From positions 4,094,001 to 4,158,000 of the forward strand of contig NZ_CP033043.1 in assembly GCF_003667825.1 (NCBI RefSeq): a stretch of DNA of 64,000 bases, written 5' to 3'. Position numbers and translations under genes: made by a program. The notes below the pieces were generated by a model. That model made no database searches. It was not told where the DNA came from and worked only from the letters and a program-made list of their open reading frames with translations. Below, in pieces: positions 16,823-25,305 of the stretch; the stretch's first letter is position 1, and every line of letters starts with the position of its first letter. Source of the DNA: Metabacillus litoralis (GTDB taxonomy: Bacteria; Bacillota; Bacilli; Bacillales; Bacillaceae).

Positions 16823-17857
16823 ATGGATCATACATCCGTTTCAGAAAATAAGCAGTTACTTATACCGAAAAATTTTATAAAAGTACTTATACTTTCTATC
16901 GTTTTACTCGGTATATGTGTATTGGCTTCTCTTGCCTTTGGATCTCGCATAGTTGGATGGAATGAGCTAATTGATGGCCTATTCCATCCTGATGTGGATT
17001 CGCATGGAGCCAATGTTGTTCGCCAAAGAATTGCTAGAACAGTATTTAGTTTTATGTGTGGTGCTGCATTAGGAGTTTCTGGTGCTCTTATGCAATCGGT
17101 TACTCGTAATCCTATTGCAGACCCTAGCATACTGGGAGTTAACACAGGGGCAGCACTATTCGTCGTTTGTGGAATTTCTTTTTTAAATATTAGTAGTGCT
17201 AGTCAATACATTTGGCTTGCATTAGCAGGAGCAATTCTAACTGCCATTTTTGTATTCGGAATTGGTTCAATGGGGAGTGGCGGAGCCACGCCCCTTAAAC
17301 TCGTTTTAGCAGGTGCTGCTACAAGTGCTGCATTATCCTCTCTTGTAATGGCCATTATGATTCCTCGCTCAAACGTTATGGATCAATTTAGATTTTGGCA
17401 AGTTGGTAGTGTCGGTGCAGGAAATTGGAGCTCAATCTCTCTTTTTATTCCTTTTCTTATTGTTGGAATCCTAATAGCCATCTTTACTGCTCCAGCACTA
17501 AATGCATTAGCATTAGGTGATGAAGCTGCTACTGGATTAGGTGTACGTACTGGAACACTTAGGCTTATCGCTGCCTTGGGAGGAGTACTATTGTGCGGTG
17601 TAGCAACAGCACTCGCAGGTCCTATTGGCTTTATTGGTTTATTAGCAACACATGTGATTCGACTCATGATTGGTCCTGATTTGCGATATGTTATCCCAAT
17701 GTCTGCTCTTTCAGGTGCTATTATCCTAACAATATCAGATGTTTTCGGTCGAATTTTAGGAAGTCCTGGTGAGCTTGAAGTTGGTGTTGTTACTGCATTT
17801 ATTGGGGCTCCTATCTTAATCTTAATAACTATGAAAGCGAAAATGCGTGCACTATGA
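16823..17857 (+). CDS. Iron-siderophore ABC importer, permease 1 (YfiZ type)
   Basis: This FecCD-family permease (344 aa) has about nine or ten membrane helices. Family marks include GAALGVSGALMQSVTRNPIADPSILGVNTGA near residue 75 and the ATPase-contacting segment around LGDEAATGLGV. It starts one base after the binding-protein stop codon and overlaps permease 2 by four bases (ATGA). The two permeases should form the heterodimeric channel of the importer, as YfiZ and YfhA do in B. subtilis. Confidence 0.88.
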   Translation: MDHTSVSENKQLLIPKNFIKVLILSIVLLGICVLASLAFGSRIVGWNELIDGLFHPDVDSHGANVVRQRIARTVFSFMCGAALGVSGALMQSVTRNPIADPSILGVNTGAALFVVCGISFLNISSASQYIWLALAGAILTAIFVFGIGSMGSGGATPLKLVLAGAATSAALSSLVMAIMIPRSNVMDQFRFWQVGSVGAGNWSSISLFIPFLIVGILIAIFTAPALNALALGDEAATGLGVRTGTLRLIAALGGVLLCGVATALAGPIGFIGLLATHVIRLMIGPDLRYVIPMSALSGAIILTISDVFGRILGSPGELEVGVVTAFIGAPILILITMKAKMRAL

Positions 17858-18885
17858 TGAATGAATCAATGAATCTTATTATGATAGGTAGAATAAAAAG
17901 ACGTCGTCGTTTTGTCCTTGTAACTTCTTTACTTGCACTCATTGCCTTTGCACTTTGCTGCACAATGCTTATGCTAGGAAACACCATTTATCCTGTTTCA
18001 GATGTCATAAGTGTCCTACTGGGTGAGAAAGTAAAAGGTGCATCATTTGCAGTGGGAACAATACGCTTTCCAAGAATGGTTGCAGGTGTTTTTGCTGGAT
18101 TTGCATTTGGTGTTGCTGGGTATGTTTTTCAAACGATGCTTCGTAATCCCCTAGCAAATCCTAATGTGATCGGAATAACAGCTGGTTCTAGTGCTGCTGC
18201 TGTTTTTTGTATCATCGTCCTTCATGCAAGTAATACCTTTGTTTCAATTGCTTCTATTATCGGTGGACTTGCTACAGTAATGGCTATTTTTCTCTTATCA
18301 AAAGGTACTTCTTTTTCAATTGGTAGATTAATATTAATAGGAATTGGTATTCAAGCCATGCTAAATGCTGTGGTATCTTACTTATTGCTGATTGGTCAAC
18401 AGCATGATCTTCCAACTGCAATGAGATGGCTAAGTGGTAGTCTAAATGGAGCTAAAATGGAGGAACTGTACCCTCTTATGATCACAGTTCTTATCTTTGC
18501 CCCCATTATTATCGCGTTCGGAAAACGATTAGATATGTTAGAGCTTGGGGAGCAAGCTGCAACTTCACTTGGAGTTGATACAAATAAGACACGATTTGTA
18601 CTTATTATCAGTTCGGTGCTTATTATTTCATTAGCTACCGCTGCAACTGGACCTATCGCATTTGTTGCGTTCCTTTCTGGACCTATTGCAAAAAGACTAG
18701 TTGGTGTAGGATTTTCAGGTGTGATCCCAGCAGGTCTTGTTGGCATCATTTTAGTTTTAGCATCAGATCTTATAGGACAATTCGCATTTGTTGCTAGATA
18801 CCCTGTTGGTGTGATTACAGGCATACTTGGAGCACCATACTTGATCTACTTGCTTATCCGAATGAATCGAAAGGGAGATTTATAA
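17854..18885 (+). CDS. Iron-siderophore ABC importer, permease 2 (YfhA type)
   Basis: This is the second FecCD permease (343 aa). The family region GVAGYVFQTMLRNPLANPNVIGITAGSSAAA (cited in part) lies near residue 90, and LGEQAATSLGVDTNKTR is the cytoplasmic coupling loop. An N-terminal basic stretch (IGRIKRRRRF) precedes the first helix. It overlaps permease 1 at its start and the ATPase gene by one base at its end (TAATG). These tight junctions mark a single translational unit. Confidence 0.88.
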   Translation: MMNESMNLIMIGRIKRRRRFVLVTSLLALIAFALCCTMLMLGNTIYPVSDVISVLLGEKVKGASFAVGTIRFPRMVAGVFAGFAFGVAGYVFQTMLRNPLANPNVIGITAGSSAAAVFCIIVLHASNTFVSIASIIGGLATVMAIFLLSKGTSFSIGRLILIGIGIQAMLNAVVSYLLLIGQQHDLPTAMRWLSGSLNGAKMEELYPLMITVLIFAPIIIAFGKRLDMLELGEQAATSLGVDTNKTRFVLIISSVLIISLATAATGPIAFVAFLSGPIAKRLVGVGFSGVIPAGLVGIILVLASDLIGQFAFVARYPVGVITGILGAPYLIYLLIRMNRKGDL

Positions 18886-19715
18886 TGAAACCGACACATG
18901 CTTTTCAAGCTGAAGGAATCACTGCTGGATACGATAATAAAACGATTTTACATGATGTAAGTATTAGCATTCCAAGCAATAAAATAAGCATTATTATCGG
19001 CGCAAATGGTTGTGGTAAGTCTACCCTACTTAAAACAATGGCTAGACTTATTAAACCTACTTCCGGCCAAGTTACCTTAGGTGGAAAATCAATTCATAGC
19101 ATTCCACCAAAGCAGTTAGCCCGTGTAGTAGGATTACTTCCACAATCCCCTATTGTTCCTGAGGGAATAACCGTTTCAGACCTAGTTGGACGAGGTAGAT
19201 TTCCACACCAATCATTTTTAAAAGGCTGGACAAAAAAGGATTATGAAGCTGTTGCTGAAGCAATGGAAATGATGAAAATCACTGAATTTGCAGATCGACA
19301 TATTGATGAGCTTTCAGGCGGTCAAAGACAGCGTGTATGGATTGCCATGGCTCTAGCACAACAAACAGACATCCTGTTTCTTGATGAACCAACAACCTAC
19401 TTAGACATCACCTATCAAGTCGAAATTCTCGACCTACTAACAGACCTTAACCAAAAATATGGAACAACGATTGTCATGGTTCTTCATGATATCAACCTGT
19501 CCGCACGTTATGCAGATCATATTTTTGCTCTTCATAAAGGCAAGCTCGTTGCAGAGGGTGCACCAAAAGAGGTTATTACAAGTGAATTGATTGAGGATAT
19601 ATTTGGGCTGAATTGTACTGTTGTGGAAGATCCGGTTTCGGGTTCTCCTTCGGTGGTGCCGATTGGGCGGCATCATGTGAATAATATAGCGAATAAGGAA
19701 TTGACTTTTAGTTAA
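18885..19715 (+). CDS. Iron-siderophore ABC importer, ATPase (YusV/FecE type)
   Basis: This 276-residue ATPase powers ferric-siderophore uptake. It shows Walker A GANGCGKST, Q-loop LLPQSPIV, signature LSGGQRQR, Walker B ILFLDEPTTYLD and the H-loop His in MVLHDINLS. In B. subtilis the matching ATPase YusV is encoded away from yfiYZ-yfhA and serves several importers; here it is the last gene of the operon. The ATG overlaps the permease stop, with GGAGATT upstream. A strong terminator lies 20 bases downstream. Confidence 0.9.
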   Translation: MKPTHAFQAEGITAGYDNKTILHDVSISIPSNKISIIIGANGCGKSTLLKTMARLIKPTSGQVTLGGKSIHSIPPKQLARVVGLLPQSPIVPEGITVSDLVGRGRFPHQSFLKGWTKKDYEAVAEAMEMMKITEFADRHIDELSGGQRQRVWIAMALAQQTDILFLDEPTTYLDITYQVEILDLLTDLNQKYGTTIVMVLHDINLSARYADHIFALHKGKLVAEGAPKEVITSELIEDIFGLNCTVVEDPVSGSPSVVPIGRHHVNNIANKELTFS

Positions 19716-19734
19716 AGAGTGGTTTCTCTGTTAT

Positions 19735-19776
19735 AGGTTGCGGATAGTCCCTTACGTGGGATGTCCGCAACCTTTT
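19735..19776 (+). terminator. Terminator of the siderophore operon
   Basis: AGGTTGCGGA pairs with TCCGCAACCT around an inner CCC..GGG stem and is followed by TTTTT. Confidence 0.9.
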
Positions 19777-19803
19777 TGTTGTGATGAGTAACAAACGGAA
19801 GGA

Positions 19804-19993
19804 AAATAAGCGGAAATTCTCCGGTTAATTGCAGCATGGGGCTCGTTTCGAAGGATATAAGGGGAAATTTTCCGTTTATTCAAATTAAAATCCACCATTT
19901 TCACATATTTCGGGTTAATAATCGGAATTTTTCCGTCTATTTAAGCTATTTTTAATGATGTTAGCAATATAAGCGGAGTTTTTCCGTCTTTTA
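19804..19993 (+). repeat. Composite four-palindrome repeat, copy 3
   Basis: Modules lie at about 19804-19829, 19854-19880, 19916-19944 and 19966-19993. Module order, spacer lengths and several spacer strings match copy 2, and the orientation is the same as in copies 1 and 2. It fills the gap between the siderophore operon terminator and the stop codon of the DUF559 gene and ends directly at that stop codon. Confidence 0.75.
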
Positions 19994-20656
19994 TCAAATC
20001 AGGTGCTTAACCTGATTCCCTAACCTATAAGAACGAACCCTCTTAACTCCAGATGCGGGAGTCAGCATCTTTTTCTCGACTAGTTGAGAAAGTACCTTTT
20101 TTACCGTCTTGTCACTTAGCTTCAAATACTTCTGCAATTCTATTGGGTATAGTTCTTCTCCTTTGCGAATTGCAAACCGAAGTACTTCCTTTTCGACAAA
20201 GGAAAGAGAGATCTGGTCCAGCTCTTCACCTAGCCAACGGCCAATCACTTGCTGAATAATTTGTTGGCATCGTCGAGGTTTCTCTTTAACTTGGTCATAA
20301 GAAAAGCGGATCACGGTCCATCCGTCAATCACCAACTGGTTTTGACGTTCTAGATTATCAGAAAATTGCCATCTGCTTATATTCTTTAAGTGAGGACCAT
20401 ACCCGTCAATCTCAAAACAAATCCGGATGCCAGGACGAATATAAGCAAAATCCAAAAACCTAATGTCTTCCTTGAAATCATTGACCTCATATTCTGGATG
20501 GAGATATTGAAAATGGTAAAATGAGGGCCACCACACTTGCTCCAAAAACAACCTTTCAGCCTGGCTGTGCCCTTCTTGTAAGCGCCGTAATCGTTCTCCG
20601 GTTCTTGCTTGCAAGTGAGCATTCATAAAGGCCTGATAATCTTCTTCAAATCCCAA
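19994..20656 (-). CDS. DUF559 (Vsr-like nuclease) domain protein with winged-helix tail
   Basis: The middle of the protein (about residues 25-145) is a PD-(D/E)xK nuclease-like DUF559 domain. ERLFLEQVWWPSFYHFQYLHPEYEV leads into FLDFAYIRPGIRICFEIDGYGPH, where the Asp in FLDF and the Glu in CFEIDG are the likely metal ligands, and GWTVIRFSYDQV is the following strand. The last 70 residues form a winged-helix-like segment (LYPIELQKYLKLSDKTVKKVLSQLVEKKMLTPA). The start is TTG at 20656, nine bases after AGGAGG; upstream ATG codons lack a site. The role is unknown: DNA repair, anti-phage or regulatory use are all possible. It stands alone. Confidence 0.65.
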   Translation of the reverse strand: MGFEEDYQAFMNAHLQARTGERLRRLQEGHSQAERLFLEQVWWPSFYHFQYLHPEYEVNDFKEDIRFLDFAYIRPGIRICFEIDGYGPHLKNISRWQFSDNLERQNQLVIDGWTVIRFSYDQVKEKPRRCQQIIQQVIGRWLGEELDQISLSFVEKEVLRFAIRKGEELYPIELQKYLKLSDKTVKKVLSQLVEKKMLTPASGVKRVRSYRLGNQVKHLI

Positions 20657-20793
20657 TGCATCGTTCCTCCTATCCAATAAATCCTCCATCCTCAAATCTT
20701 CTTCAATTTATCTTCAAAGACCTCCCAACTTCCATCTTTATTTTCTAGTAAAGGCATTCCACGCTATTCAATTTTCTCTTCCTTATATTCGAC

Positions 20794-20916
20794 TTATTCA
20801 ATTGTTTTGGCATAATAATATCCGAACCTCATACAAAAAATGTACTGCTCATAAGTATTGAAATAAAAATCTTCAAATGCAGAACGTCCACAACATGAGC
20901 ATTTAACAGCATACAT
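20794..20916 (-). CDS. Possible 40-aa Cys-rich small protein
   Basis: The frame reads MYAVKCSCCGRSAFEDFYFN and continues to a TAA at 20794. The CxCC start could bind zinc, and the aromatic-rich tail (FGYYYAKTIE) looks unlike random sequence. Against it, the AAGGAG nearest upstream is more than 20 bases from the ATG, and the frame is closed 11 codons upstream. It could be a small gene or a decayed fragment. The surrounding bases (20657-20793 and 20917-21185) show nothing else. Confidence 0.25.
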   Translation of the reverse strand: MYAVKCSCCGRSAFEDFYFNTYEQYIFCMRFGYYYAKTIE

Positions 20917-21185
20917 ACTATGATGCCACGAAACAATCTCTCCTTTATATATTTAAATGGCACGCACTCTTTTAAAAATTAGTAGGTATAAATGTGAAGT
21001 AAAAATGTGGGAAATGTAATTTCGAATGGAGAAAATATAGTGCAGAAAGTTCTGAGGATAGAGTCAACTATAGTTTAAAAGTTTACCTAAAATTGTCAAT
21101 TACTTTCTTTTATATTTGTCAATAAAACAATTTTCATTGTAAACTTTTAGCTTCCTCATAGCTTTGGAGAGGTATTGGATTAAAG

Positions 21186-21338
21186 TTAAATTACTTGTGG
21201 TACGGTTCCCTCACCGCCCTCATATCTAAAATAAATCTCAGTAAGATCTATACTCAGGTGCATTTCACCAATAGTAATATTCATTAAACCTATCACTAAT
21301 CCATTCGTCTCCTTTTCAAATACGAATGACTTGTTCAT
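21186..21338 (-). CDS. Small ORF (50 aa) ending in an rlmH-like attachment sequence
   Basis: The frame begins MNKSFVFEKETNGLVIGLMN and ends TVPQVI at a TAA at 21186. AGAGGT lies eight bases upstream of the ATG, a good ribosome-binding site, so it is probably translated. The family is unknown to me. Its last 18 coding bases (21191-21208 on the plus strand) match the 3' end of rlmH with one difference, but in another reading frame, so the coding end seems to have been supplied by that sequence. It lies 220 bases upstream of, and divergent from, dbpA. Confidence 0.5.
   Translation of the reverse strand: MNKSFVFEKETNGLVIGLMNITIGEMHLSIDLTEIYFRYEGGEGTVPQVI
21191..21208. repeat. rlmH-type direct repeat, copy C (one mismatch)
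   Basis: TTACTTGTGGTACGGTTC differs at one base from the first 18 bases of the exact repeats at 26276-26296 and 31436-31456. After a short insertion CACC also follows, as in the other copies. All copies have the same orientation. The distance from copy C to copy B is 5085 bases. Confidence 0.6.
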
Positions 21339-21559
21339 AGTCACTTACCTCTTCGCAGTTCTTTTGACAAGGATTATAGTCAAGTCAAATAGCTTTTAGT
21401 AAAATTAACAATTAAAATTTAACAGAATCAAAATTAAAAATAAAAGCCGTTTTGCCCCGCACTTTTCTAGTATAATGAACCATATTCAGATCATGCATAT
21501 AATAATTCTTGAAGAGAATTCTATACATATGACGAAAAACCAAAAAATGAGGTTTAAAA

Positions 21560-23005
21560 ATGAGTAAAAGAAGTTTTACGGACTACCATGTAAGTGAAGA
21601 AATCAAAAGAGCACTAACCGTGTTAAAATATGAAACTCCAACAGAAGTTCAAAGAGAAGTTATCCCATTAGCAATGAAAAATCAAGATCTTGTCGTAAAA
21701 GCCCAAACAGGAAGTGGAAAAACTGCATCCTTTGGTATCCCTGTTTCCGATATGATTGAATGGGAAGAAAAAAAACCACAAGCCTTAATTCTTACGCCAA
21801 CTAGGGAGCTTGCAGTTCAAGTCCGCGAAGATATGACGAATATCGGAAGGTTTAAACGCATTAAAGCAGTGGCTGTTTATGGAAAAGAACCTTTTTCGAA
21901 ACAAAAGGAAGAATTGAAACAAAAAACTCATGTAGTCATTGGTACCCCTGGACGAGTCATGGACCATATTGAACGAGAAACCTTAGTTTTGGATCAAATA
22001 AAATATCTTATCATAGATGAAGCTGATGAGATGCTTAATAAAGGTTTCATCGATCAAGTGGAAGCGATCATCAAAGAGCTGCCTTCAAACCGAGTAACAA
22101 TGGTTTTTTCTGCAACTCTGCCTAAAGATGTTGAAAATCTTTGCCATAAATATATGAAAGATCCTGTTCAGATTGAGATTGAATCGACCAGGGTGACGGC
22201 CGTTACCATTGAACATTCTTTAATTGAAGTGAGAGAAGAAGAAAAGATCTCACTCCTTAAAGACGTCACGGTTGTAGAAAATCCAGACAGCTGCCTGATC
22301 TTCTGCAGAACCAAAGAGCACGTTGATACTGTGTATAGCGAACTAGATAGAGCTGGATACCCTTGTGAGAGACTCCATGGGGGTCTAGAACAAGAAGACC
22401 GTTTCTCTGTTATGGAAGGTTTCAAACTGGGGAACTACCGCTATCTCGTGGCCACTGATGTCGCTGCCAGAGGTATTGATATTGATAATGTGACACTTGT
22501 CATCAACTATGACGTTCCTATGGAAAAAGAGAGCTATGTACACCGAACTGGAAGAACAGGTCGTGCCGGAAATAAAGGAAAGGCCATTACATTTACGACA
22601 CCTTTTGAAGGAAAATTCATTAAAGCTATTGAACGATACATCGGCTTTGAGCTACCAGCTAGAGAAGCTCCCAGCCATCTGGAAGTGGCTAATGGAAAAG
22701 CTGCTTTCGAAGAAAAACTTAGCGGCAGACGAGTTGTCAGGAATAATAAAACAGCCCGAATCAATCAAGTTATTATGAAACTCCATTTCAACGGTGGTAA
22801 GAAGAAGAAAATTCGTGCTGTAGACTTTGTTGGAACAATCGCAAAAATTCCTGGAGTCACAGCAGAGGATATCGGCATTATCACCATCCATGATCAAATG
22901 TCCTATGTTGATATTCTGAATGGCAAGGGCTCACTAGTTTTACAAGCCATGGAGAATGCGACTATCAAAGGAAAGAAGTTAAAAGTGAGTAAAGCTATTA
23001 AATAA
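21560..23005 (+). CDS. dbpA: ATP-dependent RNA helicase DbpA (YxiN)
   Basis: This DEAD-box helicase (481 aa) acts on 23S rRNA hairpin 92 during large-subunit assembly. It shows the Q motif region ([14 protein letters not shown]), motif I QTGSGKT, TPTRELA, motif II DEAD, motif III SAT and motif [13 protein letters not shown]. The C-terminal 75 residues (about 405-480) form the RRM-like domain that gives DbpA/YxiN its specificity. The length is close to the 479 residues of B. subtilis YxiN. A TATAAT box lies at about 21470-21475 with a weak -35 region, and the untranslated leader is about 80 bases. Its place inside a putative rlmH-flanked segment is unusual for a core-like gene. Confidence 0.93.
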   Translation: MSKRSFTDYHVSEEIKRALTVLKYETPTEVQREVIPLAMKNQDLVVKAQTGSGKTASFGIPVSDMIEWEEKKPQALILTPTRELAVQVREDMTNIGRFKRIKAVAVYGKEPFSKQKEELKQKTHVVIGTPGRVMDHIERETLVLDQIKYLIIDEADEMLNKGFIDQVEAIIKELPSNRVTMVFSATLPKDVENLCHKYMKDPVQIEIESTRVTAVTIEHSLIEVREEEKISLLKDVTVVENPDSCLIFCRTKEHVDTVYSELDRAGYPCERLHGGLEQEDRFSVMEGFKLGNYRYLVATDVAARGIDIDNVTLVINYDVPMEKESYVHRTGRTGRAGNKGKAITFTTPFEGKFIKAIERYIGFELPAREAPSHLEVANGKAAFEEKLSGRRVVRNNKTARINQVIMKLHFNGGKKKKIRAVDFVGTIAKIPGVTAEDIGIITIHDQMSYVDILNGKGSLVLQAMENATIKGKKLKVSKAIK

Positions 23006-23006
23006 A

Positions 23007-23292
23007 GTGCACGTGCTCCGCTTAACAGCTTACGAACTGTACGGCCCACATGAGATAAATCAAGAAGAAATTGCAAGGAAGATACGGGAGTACGTAGCTG
23101 TTTGGGCACTGGGGTCGGATTCAGAGACAAATGTCTTAAATAACGATCATAATCGCATACTTAGCTTACCTTTGAACAAACATGTAAATGAACAAATTCG
23201 AAACAATATTTTGAAGTCATTGAAGTAGATATAACGGAAATTATTAAATCTGGTGGGTCATTCTCAGTTGTACCCTACTACAGATTTTAAGA
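23007..23292 (+). pseudogene. Frameshifted gene remnant downstream of dbpA
   Basis: Two overlapping frames look coding. The first gives AYELYGPHEINQEEIARKIR and ends at 23228. A second frame continues with YFEVIEVDITEIIKSGGSFS and ends at 23292. A single frameshift near 23205 would join them. There is no start codon with a ribosome-binding site. The E-V-I-E-V-D-x-x-E-I-I-K-S-G-G pattern is reminiscent of guanidino-modifying (deiminase-type) enzymes just before their catalytic Cys, but the Cys is missing. I treat it as a decayed fragment of unknown origin. Confidence 0.35.
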
Positions 23293-23306
23293 GCAGCTAA
23301 GTAAGG

Positions 23307-23355
23307 AAAAATACTATATGTCAGTAAGCTTTAGTAGCTGGCATATAGTATTTTT
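23307..23355. terminator. Strong bidirectional terminator
   Basis: AAAAATACTATATG pairs with CATATAGTATTTTT, extended inward by CAG/CTG. It lies behind dbpA and the remnant. Confidence 0.85.
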
Positions 23356-23389
23356 AGTACTATTATTTACATTATCTCCTAACTCAAGT

Positions 23390-23530
23390 CGTTGCAACAT
23401 GAGTACTTGCTTTCCTCAGGGTGGATGGTAACCCTCCCTACGCAAGCACCTTCATGAGTCCACCTCTCCAACATAACCGGTAGGAGTCTCGTAATTCCGC
23501 TACAACTAACACCTTATAAAGTTAGTGCAA
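23390..23530. ncRNA. Structured GC-rich segment without ORF, possible RNA element
   Basis: In AT-rich surroundings this segment is GC-rich and folds well. On the minus strand CATGA-x-x-GTGCTTGC pairs with GCAAGTAC-TCATG, enclosing a small AGGGT/ACCCT hairpin. A separate hairpin CTAAC/GTTAG lies at about 23505-23523. No protein frame runs through it. It does not match any riboswitch class I know, and no group II intron domain V is visible. A leftover guide-RNA end of an IS605-type TnpB element is one possibility. The rest of the 23293-23654 gap shows only the terminator at 23307-23355. Confidence 0.35.
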
Positions 23531-23654
23531 GTACAACAATCTACTAGAGCCTACCCTATTTTCCTATTTCACCTGATACACCTTAAAGAATTAATTAAAC
23601 TTAGAAACTTGATTCAAATCAAGGAAAAACGTTCATTTATGTTTTATTCTAAGT

Positions 23655-24245
23655 TCACATCAATGTTTTTTTATAACGACTAAAGGTTTCTGGGGTGATA
23701 TCCAAATAACTTGACAGAATAGTTTGAGGTACTCTTTTTAGAAGTTCAGGACGGTTTTTTACCAATGCTTGGAATCTTTCTTCAGGTAATTGTGCCTTAA
23801 AGCTTGCGTAATTTTTCTGTAAGTCAATGAACTGTTTTTGGAAGAATATTTTGAGCATTTCTCTGAATTCAGGTTGTGTGTTATCTAAGTCACGAGTCAT
23901 CACTTCAGGACATGATACCATGATACAGTCTTCAAGACATGCGAGACTGTACATAGAGTCACCGTCCTCATTAGCATAGCTGACTATATTGATAGCTTGT
24001 TCATCTATATAAAAGTCAACTGTGGTTTCTTTTCCGTTTTCGTTACTGACATACTGACGAACACAACCTTTAATAAGGTAATAGCTCATACCTGGTTTAT
24101 CACCTTGTTTTAATAGGACTGTCCCCTTTTTATATTTTTGTATAGGTATTTGCGTAATCAATTCTGAAATATCATCATTATTTAGATCAGTCATTTTTTT
24201 CAATGTTTCGGCTAAAATTAATTTTCCAAATACAATGTAATTCAT
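23655..24245 (-). CDS. Crp/Fnr-family transcriptional regulator (196 aa)
   Basis: The N-terminal cyclic-nucleotide-binding-like beta barrel covers about residues 15-125 (YKKGTVLLKQGDKPGMSYYLIKGCVRQYV). The C-terminal helix-turn-helix lies at about 165-192 and is short (LSSYLDITPETFSRYKKTL). No Fnr-type Cys cluster is present. The barrel lacks the conserved Arg-Ser of cAMP-binding Crp, so the effector is unknown. It diverges from the DUF4386 gene with a 78-base gap, which makes that gene a likely target. The start ATG at 24245 has AAAGGTGA upstream. Confidence 0.8.
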   Translation of the reverse strand: MNYIVFGKLILAETLKKMTDLNNDDISELITQIPIQKYKKGTVLLKQGDKPGMSYYLIKGCVRQYVSNENGKETTVDFYIDEQAINIVSYANEDGDSMYSLACLEDCIMVSCPEVMTRDLDNTQPEFREMLKIFFQKQFIDLQKNYASFKAQLPEERFQALVKNRPELLKRVPQTILSSYLDITPETFSRYKKTLM

Positions 24246-24323
24246 TGCAAATCACCTTTCTGTTTAAGATTTCAGAAAATTTTAACACGTTTTTTTATTT
24301 TACTAAAGGGAGAATGATAAAAC

Positions 24324-24959
24324 ATGGAAAAAGAGTTTAGAAGGTATGAAAAAGTTATTGGGTTATGTTTTTTATTAGCGACTGTCACCTATGCAATTGG
24401 AAATCAAATGATTGAAAATGGGGTACACGGCCATCTAGAACTAAGTTCCACAAGATTAGGAATTGTGTTTGAATTAATTAATAGCTTTGCAGTTGTTATA
24501 ATCGGTTGGATGAGTTCTAAAGTTTTAAAGTCTTATAATAAGTCAATTATAAAAGGGTATATGTTTGCAAGGTTTATAGAAGGATTTTTATTAGCAGTCG
24601 GAGCAATAAGTGTGTTATTACTATCTCAAGCCAATATTGAACCAATCCTCAAGCTCAGGGAGCTTTGCTTTTCACTAGCTATGTTGTCTCTTGGGGCATT
24701 TAGCAGCTATTATTGTTGGTATTTGCTGAAGAAAAGGCTAGCACCAAAATGGATGATGGGACTAGGGATTATAGGATATCTCTGTTTATTGATATATTCA
24801 ATTATAACGCTTATCTCAGAACTTTCACCTATATGGCTCTTTACTCCAGGAGGTTTTTTTGAATTGATTTTCCCTATTTACTTAATTATAAAAGGGTTAA
24901 ATCGTTCACGTCCATTCAATGATAGCTTGAATAATGGCCATAGTACATTTAATAAATAG
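24324..24959 (+). CDS. DUF4386 family membrane protein (211 aa)
   Basis: Hydrophobic segments at about residues 10-30, 45-65, 85-110, 120-140, 145-165 and 175-195 suggest six membrane helices. The arrangement, with a short basic N-terminus, GYMFARFIEGFLLAVGA in the middle and PIYLIIKGLNRS at the end, fits DUF4386 proteins. Their function is unknown. The ATG at 24324 follows AGGGAGA by about ten bases. It is divergently paired with a Crp/Fnr regulator, an arrangement that often means direct regulation. Confidence 0.75.
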   Translation: MEKEFRRYEKVIGLCFLLATVTYAIGNQMIENGVHGHLELSSTRLGIVFELINSFAVVIIGWMSSKVLKSYNKSIIKGYMFARFIEGFLLAVGAISVLLLSQANIEPILKLRELCFSLAMLSLGAFSSYYCWYLLKKRLAPKWMMGLGIIGYLCLLIYSIITLISELSPIWLFTPGGFFELIFPIYLIIKGLNRSRPFNDSLNNGHSTFNK

Positions 24960-24988
24960 ACCTTGAATAACCTGAAAGCATAATGGTT

Positions 24989-25022
24989 AGTACTTGTTAA
25001 ATTACATAACAAGTACTTTTTT
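24989..25022 (+). terminator. Terminator of the DUF4386 gene
   Basis: AGTACTTGTTA pairs perfectly with TAACAAGTACT and is followed by TTTTTTA. The remaining stretch to 25305 shows nothing I can name. Confidence 0.88.
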
Positions 25023-25305
25023 ATTTAGAACAATAATCTAAAACTTTTCTTGCAGTCTGATAATCGTTAAATTGTATAGGTTGAATTAATTTCAAATATT
25101 AAACCGTGATACCTGAACAGTAATTTTATAAATATTAAGCAAAGAGTGTATTTCCGGTGGTACTATATAAGTGTCTAAACTTGGTAAAATTGTAAAAAAT
25201 GGATATGTTCTACTTCCTCATATATTTATCATCTTTAAAAATTTCTTTTTTAAGTGACTGCATGAAGAAAAATATATAAATCCCTAACTTTTTACTTATT
25301 TTTCC

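Noticed and set aside
23390..23530. T-box leader, because AGGGTGG and ACCCT appear
   Set aside because: The T-box string GGGTGGNACCGCG is not present, there is no specifier loop, and no amino-acid gene follows.
23390..23530. Group II intron fragment
   Set aside because: No domain V hairpin or reverse transcriptase remnant could be seen.
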